A DNA stretch of 64,000 nucleotides from contig NZ_AP018448.1 in assembly GCF_030294945.1 (NCBI RefSeq), positions 62,001-126,000 on the forward strand, in the 5' to 3' direction. The DNA is from Streptomyces graminofaciens (GTDB lineage Bacteria > Actinomycetota > Actinomycetes > Streptomycetales > Streptomycetaceae). The notes below the pieces were generated by a model. It worked only from the letters and a program-made list of their open reading frames with translations. It made no database searches and was not told where the DNA came from. This document shows, piece after piece, positions 16,546 to 24,546 of this stretch. Position 1 is the stretch's first letter. Each line of letters opens with the position of its first letter. The position numbers and the translations under genes are program-made.

Positions 16546-17484
16546 ATGGCTACCTACGTCAACCCCGCCTCGGCCCGGACCGACGGCACTGACGCGATCC
16601 ACCGCGAGGTGCCGCCGGAGCAACAGGCGGTCGAGCAGCGGCTCCTCGACGACGTCGTGGCCTCTTTCGGCGGCTGCGGGGACCAGCGGCTGAAGGAACT
16701 CATGGTCGGTCTGATCGGGCACCTGCACTCCTTCATCCGCGAGGTGCGGCTCACCGAGGAGGAATGGGGAGCGGCGATCGACTTCCTCACCCGGGCCGGG
16801 CACATCACCGACGACGTCCGGCAGGAGTTCATCCTGCTGTCCGACACCCTCGGCGCGAGCATGCAGACGATCAACGTCAACAATCAGGCCTACCAGGGCG
16901 CCACCGAGGCGACCGTCTTCGGACCGTTCTTCGTCGAGGACGCCCCCCGCATCGACCTCGGCCAGGACATGGCCTTCGGGGCCCCGGGCGAGCCCTGCTG
17001 GGTCGAGGGCACCGTCACCGACACCGACGGCCGCCCGCTCGCCGGTGCCCGGATCGAGGTCTGGGAGGCCGACGAGGACGGGCTCTACGACGTGCAGTAC
17101 GACGCCGGCAAACGCGCCGGCCGCGCGCACCTGTTCACCGCGGCCGACGGCACCTACCGCTTCTGGGGCCTCACGCCGACGCCGTACCCCATCCCGAACG
17201 ACGGGCCTGTCGGTCAGATGCTCGACGCGGTGGGCCGCTCGCCGCTGCGCGCGGCCCACCTGCACTTCATGGTCTCCCACGAGGGGGCGCGCACCCTGGT
17301 GACCCACATCTTCCCCGAGGGAGACCCGATCGGCCGCAAGGACACCGTCTTCGGCGTCAAGGACTCGCTGGTCAAACGGTTCGAGCAGCAGCCCGCGGGT
17401 GCACCGACGCCCGACGGGCGTGTCATCGACGGCACGTGGAGCCGGGTCCGCTTCGACATCGTCCTCGCTCCCGGGGACGTGTGA
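16546..17484 (+). CDS. Hydroxyquinol 1,2-dioxygenase-type intradiol dioxygenase
   Basis: This 312-residue protein has the N-terminal helical dimer domain of catechol/hydroxyquinol dioxygenases ([20 protein letters not shown]) and then the beta-sandwich catalytic domain. Tyrosine iron ligands are expected at [10 protein letters not shown] near residue 210 and in the region before it, and histidine ligands at RAAHLHFMV near 238. Intradiol enzymes use ferric iron to split the ring between adjacent hydroxyls. The neighbouring maleylacetate reductase points to hydroxyquinol (1,2,4-trihydroxybenzene) as substrate, with maleylacetate as product. A chlorocatechol-type enzyme is the main alternative, but no cycloisomerase or dienelactone hydrolase is present. 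It is the last gene of the rightward operon, followed by a strong terminator. Confidence 0.9.
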   Translation: MATYVNPASARTDGTDAIHREVPPEQQAVEQRLLDDVVASFGGCGDQRLKELMVGLIGHLHSFIREVRLTEEEWGAAIDFLTRAGHITDDVRQEFILLSDTLGASMQTINVNNQAYQGATEATVFGPFFVEDAPRIDLGQDMAFGAPGEPCWVEGTVTDTDGRPLAGARIEVWEADEDGLYDVQYDAGKRAGRAHLFTAADGTYRFWGLTPTPYPIPNDGPVGQMLDAVGRSPLRAAHLHFMVSHEGARTLVTHIFPEGDPIGRKDTVFGVKDSLVKRFEQQPAGAPTPDGRVIDGTWSRVRFDIVLAPGDV

Positions 17485-17485
17485 C

Positions 17486-17537
17486 CCGAAAACGACGGAG
17501 GGGCGGGCCTGCGGGCCCGCCCCTCCGTCGTTTTCGG
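17486..17537. terminator. Perfect 23-bp stem hairpin, bidirectional terminator
   Basis: The arms, beginning CCGAAAACGACGGAGG, pair perfectly over 23 bp around a 6-base loop. The stem lies between the convergent dioxygenase and VOC genes, with AAAA on one side and TTTT on the other, so it can stop transcription from both directions. Confidence 0.93.
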
Positions 17538-17545
17538 CCGAATGA

Positions 17546-18109
17546 TCAGGCCGGTAGCAACTCCGCGAAGTCCCTGACAGGTCGCGACCCGTCCCAGTCG
17601 ACCGATGCCCGCCAGACGGATGTGAACAACTGCCGGGTGATCTCGTTGTCCTGAACCAGCTCGATCATCGCCGGGGCGTCTTCGCCGCCGTCCAGGAAGA
17701 AGACCTCACCCCCCGGTGCCACATCGTGGAAACGCACCACCGCCCCGCTCGCCTCGCGGCGTTCGACCTCCGCCCTGACGTCCGGCACGATCTTGGCGAC
17801 ATGGTGGAAGCCGTAGCCGTGGCGTTCGCGGGCGTCCTTGTAGATGGACGGCTCGTCGTCCAGGGTCTGGATCAGCTCGATCATCATGTGCCCCGAGAAG
17901 GCGAGTGCCAGGGTGAACTCGGCCCTGCCCGGCGCACCACGGTAGGTGGAGCCCTCGCCGCCGATCCTGTGGTTCACGAACCAGGGGCCGACGCCGAGGT
18001 GTTCGGTCCACCAGCGCATTCCGGCGGTGAGGTCGGGGACGGCGTACGCGACCTGGACGACGGCATCGGTCGGCTGGCCGAAGGGGAACTCCACGGTGGT
18101 TCTCCTCAT
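17546..18109 (-). CDS. VOC-superfamily (glyoxalase/extradiol-fold) protein
   Basis: This 187-residue protein begins VQVAYAVPDLTAGMRWWTEH and continues with FTLALAFSGHMMIELIQTLD and GYGFHHVAKIVPD. These are typical of two-module VOC proteins that bind a divalent metal; His and Glu candidates are in HMMIELI and FHHVAK. Members include glyoxalases, methylmalonyl-CoA epimerases and ring-cleaving enzymes, and the function here is not clear. The ATG at 18109 overlaps the SDR stop (ATGA). A GTG at 18094, preceded by GAGGAG, is an equally good start and would shorten the protein by five residues. It is the last gene of the lyase operon. Confidence 0.8.
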   Translation of the reverse strand: MRRTTVEFPFGQPTDAVVQVAYAVPDLTAGMRWWTEHLGVGPWFVNHRIGGEGSTYRGAPGRAEFTLALAFSGHMMIELIQTLDDEPSIYKDARERHGYGFHHVAKIVPDVRAEVERREASGAVVRFHDVAPGGEVFFLDGGEDAPAMIELVQDNEITRQLFTSVWRASVDWDGSRPVRDFAELLPA

Positions 18110-18906
18110 CTGACCGGAGGACGGATGAAGCTGGTGAGGCCGCCGTCCACCAGGAGGGCCGAACCGGTGATGTATCCGGCCTCGGCCGACGCGAGGAAGA
18201 GCACAGCGTCGGCAAGTTCGTCCGGTTCGCCCTCGCGAAGCATGGGCGTGCTGAGCCTGATCCTCTCCCGGAAGGCGTCCGCTCCCCCGGGCGCCAGGCC
18301 CGTCGTGCGAGAGGCGATGTCGGTGTTCATGCCCGCCGGGATGACGATGTTGACGCGGATACCGTCGGCGACGACCTCGGCGGCGAGAATCCGCGTCAGG
18401 TGCTCCAGGGCGGCCTTGCTGGCTCCGTACGCGGCGGTTCCCGCGCTGGCCCTGCGGCCGGCCGCCGAGCCGCAGAAGACGACGGCCCCGCCAGGTGCGA
18501 GCAGGGGCCGGAGAGCTTGCATGAGGAAGAACGCGCCCTTGACGTTGGTATCGAACACCCGGTCCCAGGTGGCCTCGTCCATGTCGTCGATGCGCTTCAT
18601 GCCCGCGTGTCCCGCGTTGATGTACGCGGCGTCCACACGGTCGACTTGTGCGGCGACCTCGCTGATCGCGGCCCTGATGCCGTCGACGGTGGAGAGGTCG
18701 GCCGCGACGGTGACCGTGCCGTCGCCGATCAGCTCAGCTGCGGTCTTCAGCTGGTCGGTGTCGCGGGCGATGACCACCACGCGCGCGCCCTCACGCGCGA
18801 AGGCCTGTGCCGCTGCAAGCCCCAGGCCCCGGCTGCCGCCGGTGACGAGGCAGGTCTTGCCGGAGAAGCGCCGGCGCCGGTCTGTGACGGGCAGGTCGCG
18901 GTTCAT
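18106..18906 (-). CDS. Short-chain dehydrogenase/reductase
   Basis: This 266-residue enzyme is a classical SDR with the NAD(P) motif TGGSRGLG near residue 22, the NAG equivalent INAGHAG near 96, and serine at VFCGSAAG near 148. The catalytic YGASK is near 165. It is coupled by ATGA overlaps to the benzaldehyde-lyase-like gene upstream and the VOC gene downstream. It may therefore oxidise or reduce an alpha-hydroxyketone (acyloin) or diol on the way to or from the lyase. That substrate is an inference from the operon, not from the sequence. Confidence 0.87.
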   Translation of the reverse strand: MNRDLPVTDRRRRFSGKTCLVTGGSRGLGLAAAQAFAREGARVVVIARDTDQLKTAAELIGDGTVTVAADLSTVDGIRAAISEVAAQVDRVDAAYINAGHAGMKRIDDMDEATWDRVFDTNVKGAFFLMQALRPLLAPGGAVVFCGSAAGRRASAGTAAYGASKAALEHLTRILAAEVVADGIRVNIVIPAGMNTDIASRTTGLAPGGADAFRERIRLSTPMLREGEPDELADAVLFLASAEAGYITGSALLVDGGLTSFIRPPVR

Positions 18907-20600
18907 GCGTCGACCTCGATGCCGCCGAACGGGGCTCCGCCGTTCAGGACGCGCTCCTCGGGAGGAATGGGCGCGAGGCTCACGCGTACGTCGATGCAGG
19001 TCGGCCGGCGGGCCGCCAGGGCCGCCTCGATCGCCGGGCCGAGCTGGTCCAGTTCGGTGACGTCGACGCCGTCCGCGCCGAGGGACCGTGCCACTGCGCT
19101 GTAGGAGCCGTTCTCCAGGCGGTTGTTGATGACGCGGTCCTCGCCGAAGAGGAACTGCTGGGTGTGCAGGGTGGCGCCCCAGGCCCGGTTGTTGAGAACG
19201 ATCACGACGACCGGGAGGCCCGCCCTGACAAGCGAGTCGAACTCGGCCAGGCTGTAGCCGACGGCGCCGTCGCCGGTGACGAGGATCGTCGCCTTGTCGG
19301 GGGCGGCGTACTGCGCGCCCAGTGCCACTCCGAAGTTGCTGCCCATCGCGCTGAGGTAGCCGTGGCCGAGGTAGTGGGCCAGCGGTGCGAGCGCGATGGT
19401 CTCGGAGAGCCACAGTTCGGTCAGGGCGCCGTCGACGACGACGGTGGCCTGGTCGGGCACGTTCTCGGCGATCGTGCGCACGGCGAGGTAGGGATGGATA
19501 GCGGCGTCCTCGTGTTGCTCGGTCTCGGTGGCGAGCGCGGACCGCCGAGTGGCGGAGATGTCGCGCAGGGCCGCCAGCCAGTCGTCGCGGCCCGCGGGCG
19601 CGGCGGTGTCGCCCAGGCGCTCGTTCAGCAGGCCGATCGTGCCGACCGGGTCGGCCTGGACGCCGAGTTCGACGTCCTGCAGTCGGCCCAGCTCACGGCC
19701 GTCCGGATCGATCTGGAAGATCCGCGCACTCTTCGGGAGCAGTCGGCCGGTGCCGAACTGGGTGGCCATTCCGAAGCGCAGCCCGAGCATCAGGACCAGG
19801 TCGGGCCGCTCGTCCTCGACGGCGGTGGCCAGGGTCTGGACGAGGCCGACGTGCTGTGCGGAGCCGGCGATCGCCCCGAGACCCTCCCAGTCGGAGAAGA
19901 GGGGCACACCGGCACGGGCGGCGAACTCGTGCAACAGGGCCCGTGCCTCGGCGGTCACGAAGGACTTGCCGACCAGCGCGACCGGGCGCCGGGCGGTGTT
20001 CAGCGCGTCGAGGATGCGGTCGACGGCACCGGCCGGGGATACGCCGGTGCCGTCGGCCCCGGTGCGGTAGTCGTCGACCTCGTCGACGTCCACCGACTGG
20101 CGCAGGACGTCCCAGGGAATGTCCAGGAGCACCGGCCCTCTGGGCTCCGACCGGGCGATACGGATCGCCTGGGCGACCAGACGCGGGATCAGGTCGGTAC
20201 GGGTGACGCGGTGCGCGAACTTGGTCACGGGGGCCGCCATGGCGACCTGGTCGAAGCCGGCCTGCTGGTCGTTGACCTGGTCCGTCTCCAGAGGACCTGA
20301 GCCCGCGATGTACAGGACGGGGGTCCGGTCCAGGTGGGCGTTGGCGACGGAGGTCAGGACGTTGGTGAAGCCGCCGCCGGCCGTGACGACGGCGACCCCC
20401 AGATCCCCGGTGACCCGTGCGTAGCCCTCCGCCGCGTGGCCGGCGTTCATCTCGTGGCGCACGTCGACGACCCGCAGCTTGGCGTCCAGGGCGTCCTGGA
20501 GGATGCCGTCGATGTGCGCGCCGGGCAGGCCGAAGGCCACGTCGACCCCGGCTCGTTGCAGGGCTCGTACGACGAGTGCACTACCGGTTGCGGTTGCCAT
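18903..20600 (-). CDS. Benzaldehyde lyase-like thiamine-diphosphate enzyme
   Basis: This 565-residue ThDP enzyme has a cofactor-activating Glu50 in VRHEMNAGH and a ThDP/Mg motif GDGAVGYSLAEFDSLV near residue 440, with NNRAWGATLH after it. It matches my memory of benzaldehyde lyase (BAL) of Pseudomonas fluorescens closely. Ala28, His29, Glu50, Gln113 and Trp163 fall at identical numbers (GLPGAHID, NDQQAGFDQ, IPWDVL), blocks such as VTAGGGFTN and DQVAMAAP are shared, and the C-terminus has PIPPEE. BAL cleaves benzoin and anisoin into aryl aldehydes and can also form such acyloins. Acetolactate synthase and benzoylformate decarboxylase are less likely because they do not share this set of residues. 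The aldehyde and alcohol dehydrogenases nearby fit an aryl aldehyde product. It is first in its operon, with its own candidate IclR site. Confidence 0.82.
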   Translation of the reverse strand: MATATGSALVVRALQRAGVDVAFGLPGAHIDGILQDALDAKLRVVDVRHEMNAGHAAEGYARVTGDLGVAVVTAGGGFTNVLTSVANAHLDRTPVLYIAGSGPLETDQVNDQQAGFDQVAMAAPVTKFAHRVTRTDLIPRLVAQAIRIARSEPRGPVLLDIPWDVLRQSVDVDEVDDYRTGADGTGVSPAGAVDRILDALNTARRPVALVGKSFVTAEARALLHEFAARAGVPLFSDWEGLGAIAGSAQHVGLVQTLATAVEDERPDLVLMLGLRFGMATQFGTGRLLPKSARIFQIDPDGRELGRLQDVELGVQADPVGTIGLLNERLGDTAAPAGRDDWLAALRDISATRRSALATETEQHEDAAIHPYLAVRTIAENVPDQATVVVDGALTELWLSETIALAPLAHYLGHGYLSAMGSNFGVALGAQYAAPDKATILVTGDGAVGYSLAEFDSLVRAGLPVVVIVLNNRAWGATLHTQQFLFGEDRVINNRLENGSYSAVARSLGADGVDVTELDQLGPAIEAALAARRPTCIDVRVSLAPIPPEERVLNGGAPFGGIEVDA

Positions 20601-20720
20601 GCGAGGGTCCGCCTCTCTGGACGTACTCGGGGTTTCGACAAGGGGGGCGCTGAGGCCGGGCCGTGTCTCGGGCAGCCCGTGCCGCAGTCTGGGTGGGGTC
20701 GTGGGGGACGGCAATGGCTG

Positions 20721-20737
20721 TGTTCGTTGAACGGCCT
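20721..20737. promoter_or_regulatory. IclR-type operator upstream of the benzaldehyde-lyase-like gene
   Basis: TGTTCGTTGAACGGCCT matches the sites at 13043 and 23128 at 13 of 17 positions. It lies in the 198-bp gap between the alcohol dehydrogenase stop and the lyase start, which suggests a separate promoter for the lyase operon. Confidence 0.55.
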
Positions 20738-20798
20738 GTGCCTTGAGCGGCCTCGTCCGGTCGTAACCCCGCCGGCCGGGCTGCTCGGGGAAGCGGTG

Positions 20799-21899
20799 TC
20801 AGGTTTCCGGCATCCTGAGCACGGCCTTGATCACCCGTCCGGAACCGGTCTCGGTCCACGCATGGGCGAAGTCGCTGAACTCGAACTCCTCGATCATCCG
20901 GTCGAAGGGGAACCGGCCCGCCCGCCAGTACTCGACGAGCTGGGGGATCAGGACGTGGGGGTTGGCCGAGCCTCCGATGATCCCCTGGAGCCTGCGGCCC
21001 CCGGCGAGGAGGAAGCCGGTGTCCGGGACCCATTCGCCCGCGGGCGCCACCACGCAGCCGAGGGTGCCTTCGACAGCGAGGCACCTCGTCGCGGTCGCGT
21101 AGACGGAGGGTACGTCGGTGGTGACGTACGCGAAGTCGAAGCCGTCGGGGTCGATGTCCCGCAGTGCCTGTTCGGCTCCGGCGCCGCCGAGCACGGTGTC
21201 GGTCGCGCCCAGTTCCCGGGCGAGGTCGAGCCGGGGCGGGTTGATGTCGACGGCGACGATGTGCCGGGCGCCTGCGAGACGGGCGGCCATGACGGCCGCG
21301 AGCCCCACGCCTCCGGTGCCGAACACCGCGATCGACTGTCCCGGGCGCAGGCGGAACGCCTCCAGGACCGAGCCCGCGCCCGTGATGACACCGCAGCCGA
21401 GCGGCCCCATCAGGTGTAGCGGGACGTCCTTCGGCAGCAGGACCGCGCTGCGTGCGGGTGCCAGCGCGTAGGTCGCGAAGGAGGACTGTCCGAAGAACAT
21501 GGCCGCGATCCGGTCACCGGCCTGGGTGAGCGGTGAGCTGCCGTCGAGCCGCGCACCGCCGAAGGCCACCCGCATCGCCTCCCGGCAGTAGGTGGGCCGG
21601 GCGTCCAGGCAGCGGGGGCACACACCGCAGGAGTTGCCCGAGAGCACCACGTGGTCACCGGGTACGAGGCGGGTCACCCCGGCGCCGACCGCCTCCACGA
21701 CACCCGCGCCCTCGTGCCCCAGCACGATCGGGCGGGGAACGGGGACTCCACGGCCGGCGTGCGCGTTGATGTCGGTGTGGCAGATACCTGTCGCTGTGAT
21801 GCGCACCAGGACCTCGTCCGGCCTCGGTTCACCGAGGTCGGCCTGTTCCAGCCCGGGGACGGTGCCGCTCTCGCGGGAGACCGCTGCGGTGATCTTCAT
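20799..21899 (-). CDS. Zinc-dependent aryl-alcohol dehydrogenase (MDR family)
   Basis: This 366-residue medium-chain dehydrogenase has the catalytic zinc ligands in GICHTDINAH near residue 40 and GHEGAGVVEAVG near 62. The structural zinc cysteines are in SCGVCPRCLDARPTYC near 90, and the NAD fold is VFGTGGVGLAAVMAARLAGA near 190. The overall pattern resembles benzyl-alcohol dehydrogenases (XylB type). It probably interconverts an aryl alcohol and aldehyde, feeding the aldehyde dehydrogenase at 13161. It is coupled by an ATGA overlap to the FAD hydroxylase gene upstream. Confidence 0.88.
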   Translation of the reverse strand: MKITAAVSRESGTVPGLEQADLGEPRPDEVLVRITATGICHTDINAHAGRGVPVPRPIVLGHEGAGVVEAVGAGVTRLVPGDHVVLSGNSCGVCPRCLDARPTYCREAMRVAFGGARLDGSSPLTQAGDRIAAMFFGQSSFATYALAPARSAVLLPKDVPLHLMGPLGCGVITGAGSVLEAFRLRPGQSIAVFGTGGVGLAAVMAARLAGARHIVAVDINPPRLDLARELGATDTVLGGAGAEQALRDIDPDGFDFAYVTTDVPSVYATATRCLAVEGTLGCVVAPAGEWVPDTGFLLAGGRRLQGIIGGSANPHVLIPQLVEYWRAGRFPFDRMIEEFEFSDFAHAWTETGSGRVIKAVLRMPET

Positions 21900-23083
21900 G
21901 AGAAGGCGGCCTCCGGGTCGTACTCGTAGATCCAGCCGTTCTCCCTGAGTGGGTCGGCCTGCGCGTACTGCCGGTCGCGTGCCTGCTGCTCGGGGCCGTC
22001 GGGGAGGTGGTTGATGTGGGACCTGCCGTGCGACACCTCCTGGAGGCGGGCCGTGCGGCGCCGGCGCAGTTCCTCGTAGCGGCCCAGCGCGGCGATCGGG
22101 TGGTCCGGGTCGGCCGCGAGGCACAGGGCGAGGGCGGCGCCGTCCTCGATCGCCTGGGCGGCGCCCTGGGCGAAGAACGGGAACATCGGGTGTGCCGCGT
22201 CGCCCAGCAGCGTCGCGTTGCCGCGGTTCCAGTGGTCGAGGGGTTCACGGTCGAGGAGCGCCCAGCGGCCTGGGGTCTCGGCCGACTTGATCAGCTGCAC
22301 CAGCCGGGGGTCCCAGCCGGCGAACTCGTCGAGCAGTTCCTGGACCGTCGCGGTGGCCGTCCAGGACTCCACGCTGTCGGCTCCGGCCGGCGCGAAGGCG
22401 ACGAGGTTGACGTACTCCCCGCCGGAGACCGGGTAGTGCACGAGGTGGTGGTCGGGGCCGATCCAGAGGGTCTGGGCGCGCCGCCTGGCGAAGTCGGGGG
22501 CCTTCTGCGCCGGCACGAGGGCCCGGAAGGCACAGATGCCCGACTCCCGCGCCTGGGTCGGGCCGACGATGGCGCCGCGCACCCGTGAGTGGACCCCGTC
22601 GGCGCCGATGAGGATGTCCGGGCGGACCGTCTCGCCGTCCTCGAACCGCAGAACGGCCTGGTCGCCTTCGAACTCGACCGCGACACAGCGTCTGCCGAGG
22701 TGGAGCGAGTGCTCGGGTACGGCGGAGCGCAGGGCGTCCAGCAGGTCGGCGCGGTGGGCGGTGTAGGTGTGCTCGCCGTACAGGCGGATGCACCCCTCCT
22801 CCAGGTTCTCCGCCGAGAGGACGGTGCCGTTCTGCCAGCGCCGGAACTCCCAGCCTGTCTCCATCCGGACCGCGCGCTCGATGAACCGGTCCAGGACGCC
22901 GAGGCGCCGTAGCAGGCGGGCGGCGTTGGGCGCGATCACCAGACCCGCGCCGACCTCGGTCAGGGCGGACGCCTGCTCATAGACGTGGCTCTCGAAACCC
23001 TGTTCATGCAGGAAAGCCGCGGCAGCCAGGCCCCCGATGCCGCCGCCGAGGATCGCGATCCTGGGGCTGTCTTCTGTGCTCAT
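21896..23083 (-). CDS. FAD-dependent aromatic hydroxylase (salicylate/3-hydroxybenzoate hydroxylase-like)
   Basis: This 395-residue class A flavoprotein monooxygenase has the FAD motif ILGGGIGGLAAAAFL near residue 12, the DG motif LIGADGVHSRVRG near 160, and the GD motif TLLGDAAHPMFPFFAQGAAQ near 285. The last of these is typical of the salicylate 1-monooxygenase and 3-hydroxybenzoate 6-monooxygenase group. With the hydroxyquinol dioxygenase, the simplest role is decarboxylating or ring hydroxylation of a dihydroxybenzoate to hydroxyquinol. Two adjacent ATGs are present; the second (23083) is chosen because AGGAG would be too close to the first. It is divergent from the IclR gene, and a candidate operator lies between. 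Confidence 0.87.
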   Translation of the reverse strand: MSTEDSPRIAILGGGIGGLAAAAFLHEQGFESHVYEQASALTEVGAGLVIAPNAARLLRRLGVLDRFIERAVRMETGWEFRRWQNGTVLSAENLEEGCIRLYGEHTYTAHRADLLDALRSAVPEHSLHLGRRCVAVEFEGDQAVLRFEDGETVRPDILIGADGVHSRVRGAIVGPTQARESGICAFRALVPAQKAPDFARRRAQTLWIGPDHHLVHYPVSGGEYVNLVAFAPAGADSVESWTATATVQELLDEFAGWDPRLVQLIKSAETPGRWALLDREPLDHWNRGNATLLGDAAHPMFPFFAQGAAQAIEDGAALALCLAADPDHPIAALGRYEELRRRRTARLQEVSHGRSHINHLPDGPEQQARDRQYAQADPLRENGWIYEYDPEAAFS

Positions 23084-23127
23084 CATGCTCCTAGAGTTCG
23101 GCACGCTGACCATTGGAGGAATCACCT

Positions 23128-23144
23128 CATCCGTTCAACGGACA
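23128..23144. promoter_or_regulatory. IclR-type operator between the hydroxylase and IclR genes
   Basis: CATCCGTTCAACGGACA contains the perfect palindrome TCCGTT-C-AACGGA. Its reverse strand matches the site at 13043 at 14 of 17 positions. Lying in the 106-bp divergent gap, it could control both the hydroxylase operon and iclR itself. Confidence 0.65.
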
Positions 23145-23189
23145 GAGGAGGTAGGGTGGCCGGGGTCAAGAACGACGTAGGAGAGGCCC

Positions 23190-23969
23190 ATGCCCCGCGC
23201 GAACGAGCCCGGACGGACCGTCAGTTCCCGGCTGTGGGATCTGCTGTTCGCCTTCGACCAGGACCACACCGAGCTGAGCCTCGCCGACCTGGTCAGGCGT
23301 ACCGGCATCCCGCACGCCACCGCGCGGCGGCTCACGCTCGAACTCGTGGAGGCCGGCGCGCTGGAGCGCACCGGCGACAACCGGTTCGCGATCGGCCTGC
23401 AGCTGTGGCGTCTGGGCACACTCGCACCGCGCGCCGAGACCCTGCGCAGCGCCGCCCAGCCGTTCGTGGAGGACCTATACACGGCTCTGCGCCAGCATGT
23501 GCAGCTGGCCGTGCTCCAGGGTGACCAGGCCGTGATCATCGAACGGCTCTCGGCGGTCAACGCCGTCGGTCTCACCTCGCAGGTCGGCGGCCATCTGCCC
23601 CTGCACTGCTCGGGTGTCGGCAAGGTGCTGCTGAGCCACAGCAGTCCGGAGTTCATCTACGAGGTACTGGCAGGCAGGCTGCGGCGCTTCACTCCGAAGA
23701 CGATCGTGGACCCGGCCGAACTGCGGCGTGAACTGGCGTCCTGCCGTTCGACGGGAACGGTGGTCGTCAAGGAGGAGCTGAGCGAGGGGGCCGAGTCGGT
23801 CGCGACCCGGATCGTCGACGGCACCGGCAGGGTCGTCGCGGCCCTGTCCGTCGTGGTGGCAGCGGGCTCGATCAAACTGCAGGCGGCCGTGCCCTCGCTG
23901 GTCGCGAGCGGACTGGGACTGTCGAGGAGTCTCGGCTGGCGGCCGGGCATCCCCATTCGCACGTCATGA
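23190..23969 (+). CDS. IclR-family transcriptional regulator
   Basis: This 259-residue regulator has a winged HTH at about residues 12-70 (LSLADLVRRTGIPHATARRL). The IclR effector domain follows (LPLHCSGVGKVLL near 140, EESVATRI-type block near 200). IclR proteins often control aromatic catabolism (PcaR, PobR and CatR types) and bind pathway acids or lactones as effectors. AGGAG precedes the ATG. Three similar 17-bp sites in front of the aldehyde dehydrogenase, lyase and hydroxylase operons make it the likely pathway regulator. Whether it activates or represses cannot be told. Confidence 0.88.
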   Translation: MPRANEPGRTVSSRLWDLLFAFDQDHTELSLADLVRRTGIPHATARRLTLELVEAGALERTGDNRFAIGLQLWRLGTLAPRAETLRSAAQPFVEDLYTALRQHVQLAVLQGDQAVIIERLSAVNAVGLTSQVGGHLPLHCSGVGKVLLSHSSPEFIYEVLAGRLRRFTPKTIVDPAELRRELASCRSTGTVVVKEELSEGAESVATRIVDGTGRVVAALSVVVAAGSIKLQAAVPSLVASGLGLSRSLGWRPGIPIRTS

Positions 23970-23997
23970 CCTCGCACGCGGCAGGGCAACCGACGCG

Positions 23998-24417
23998 TCA
24001 TAGCGCAGGTTGCCGCCGGGAGAGCTGCATGTGGCCGAGCCGCCATCCCTCCCCGGTCGCGAACCACACCCGGGTGGCCACCGCCTGCACCAGGAACGGC
24101 GGCAGGTCTGGCACCCGCCGGATGCGCATCTTCTGAAAGCAGGTCACGACGGCCCGCTCCTCTCGCTCCTGGCACGTCACCTCGCTGGTCTCGGCCTCGA
24201 TGGTCGCTCCCATCGACGCGTTGTAGGCAAGGAAGCGCTCGCGGTCGTGGACATGGCCGACCGGCCCATGCACGATCACGCAGTCAGGAAGCATCAGCGC
24301 GCGCTGCTCCTGGTCTCCTTTCGTGATCGCGACGAGCCATGCCGCCTCCGCCCGGGCGACCGCGTCCGGCATGCGGACGTCGTCCTTGCTGCTCGGTGCT
24401 GACTGTGTGGTGGTCAT
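23998..24417 (-). CDS. SnoaL/NTF2-like protein, paralogue of 12561-13007
   Basis: This 139-residue protein has an NTF2-like domain (ARAEAAWLVAITKGDQEQRA, CVIVHGPVGHVHDRERFLAY, ATRVWFATGEGWRLGHMQLS). It aligns over its length with the SnoaL-like protein beside the oxygenase reductase, but lacks the SPT repeats. AGGAG precedes the ATG. The two copies bracket the aromatic cluster, suggesting a duplicated accessory function. It ends 28 bp from the convergent IclR gene. Its biochemical role is unknown. Confidence 0.72.
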   Translation of the reverse strand: MTTTQSAPSSKDDVRMPDAVARAEAAWLVAITKGDQEQRALMLPDCVIVHGPVGHVHDRERFLAYNASMGATIEAETSEVTCQEREERAVVTCFQKMRIRRVPDLPPFLVQAVATRVWFATGEGWRLGHMQLSRRQPAL

Positions 24418-24546
24418 GGTCCGGCTCCTGTCCGAGTGGGTCGTCGGTCGTTGTGCGTGGTACGCCGCGACCCGCCGCGATGGGCTGCTCCCGGGGAGGA
24501 GTCGCGGCGGGCGCGGCGGCTGTCCGGCGGCGCTGGTTCGTCGGCG

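Noticed and set aside
16546..17484. Assignment of the dioxygenase as catechol or chlorocatechol 1,2-dioxygenase
   Set aside because: No muconate cycloisomerase, muconolactone isomerase or dienelactone hydrolase is present, while maleylacetate reductase is directly upstream.
18094..20600. Assignment of the ThDP enzyme as acetolactate synthase
   Set aside because: No small subunit gene is nearby, and the residues at positions 28, 29, 113 and 163 fit benzaldehyde lyase instead.
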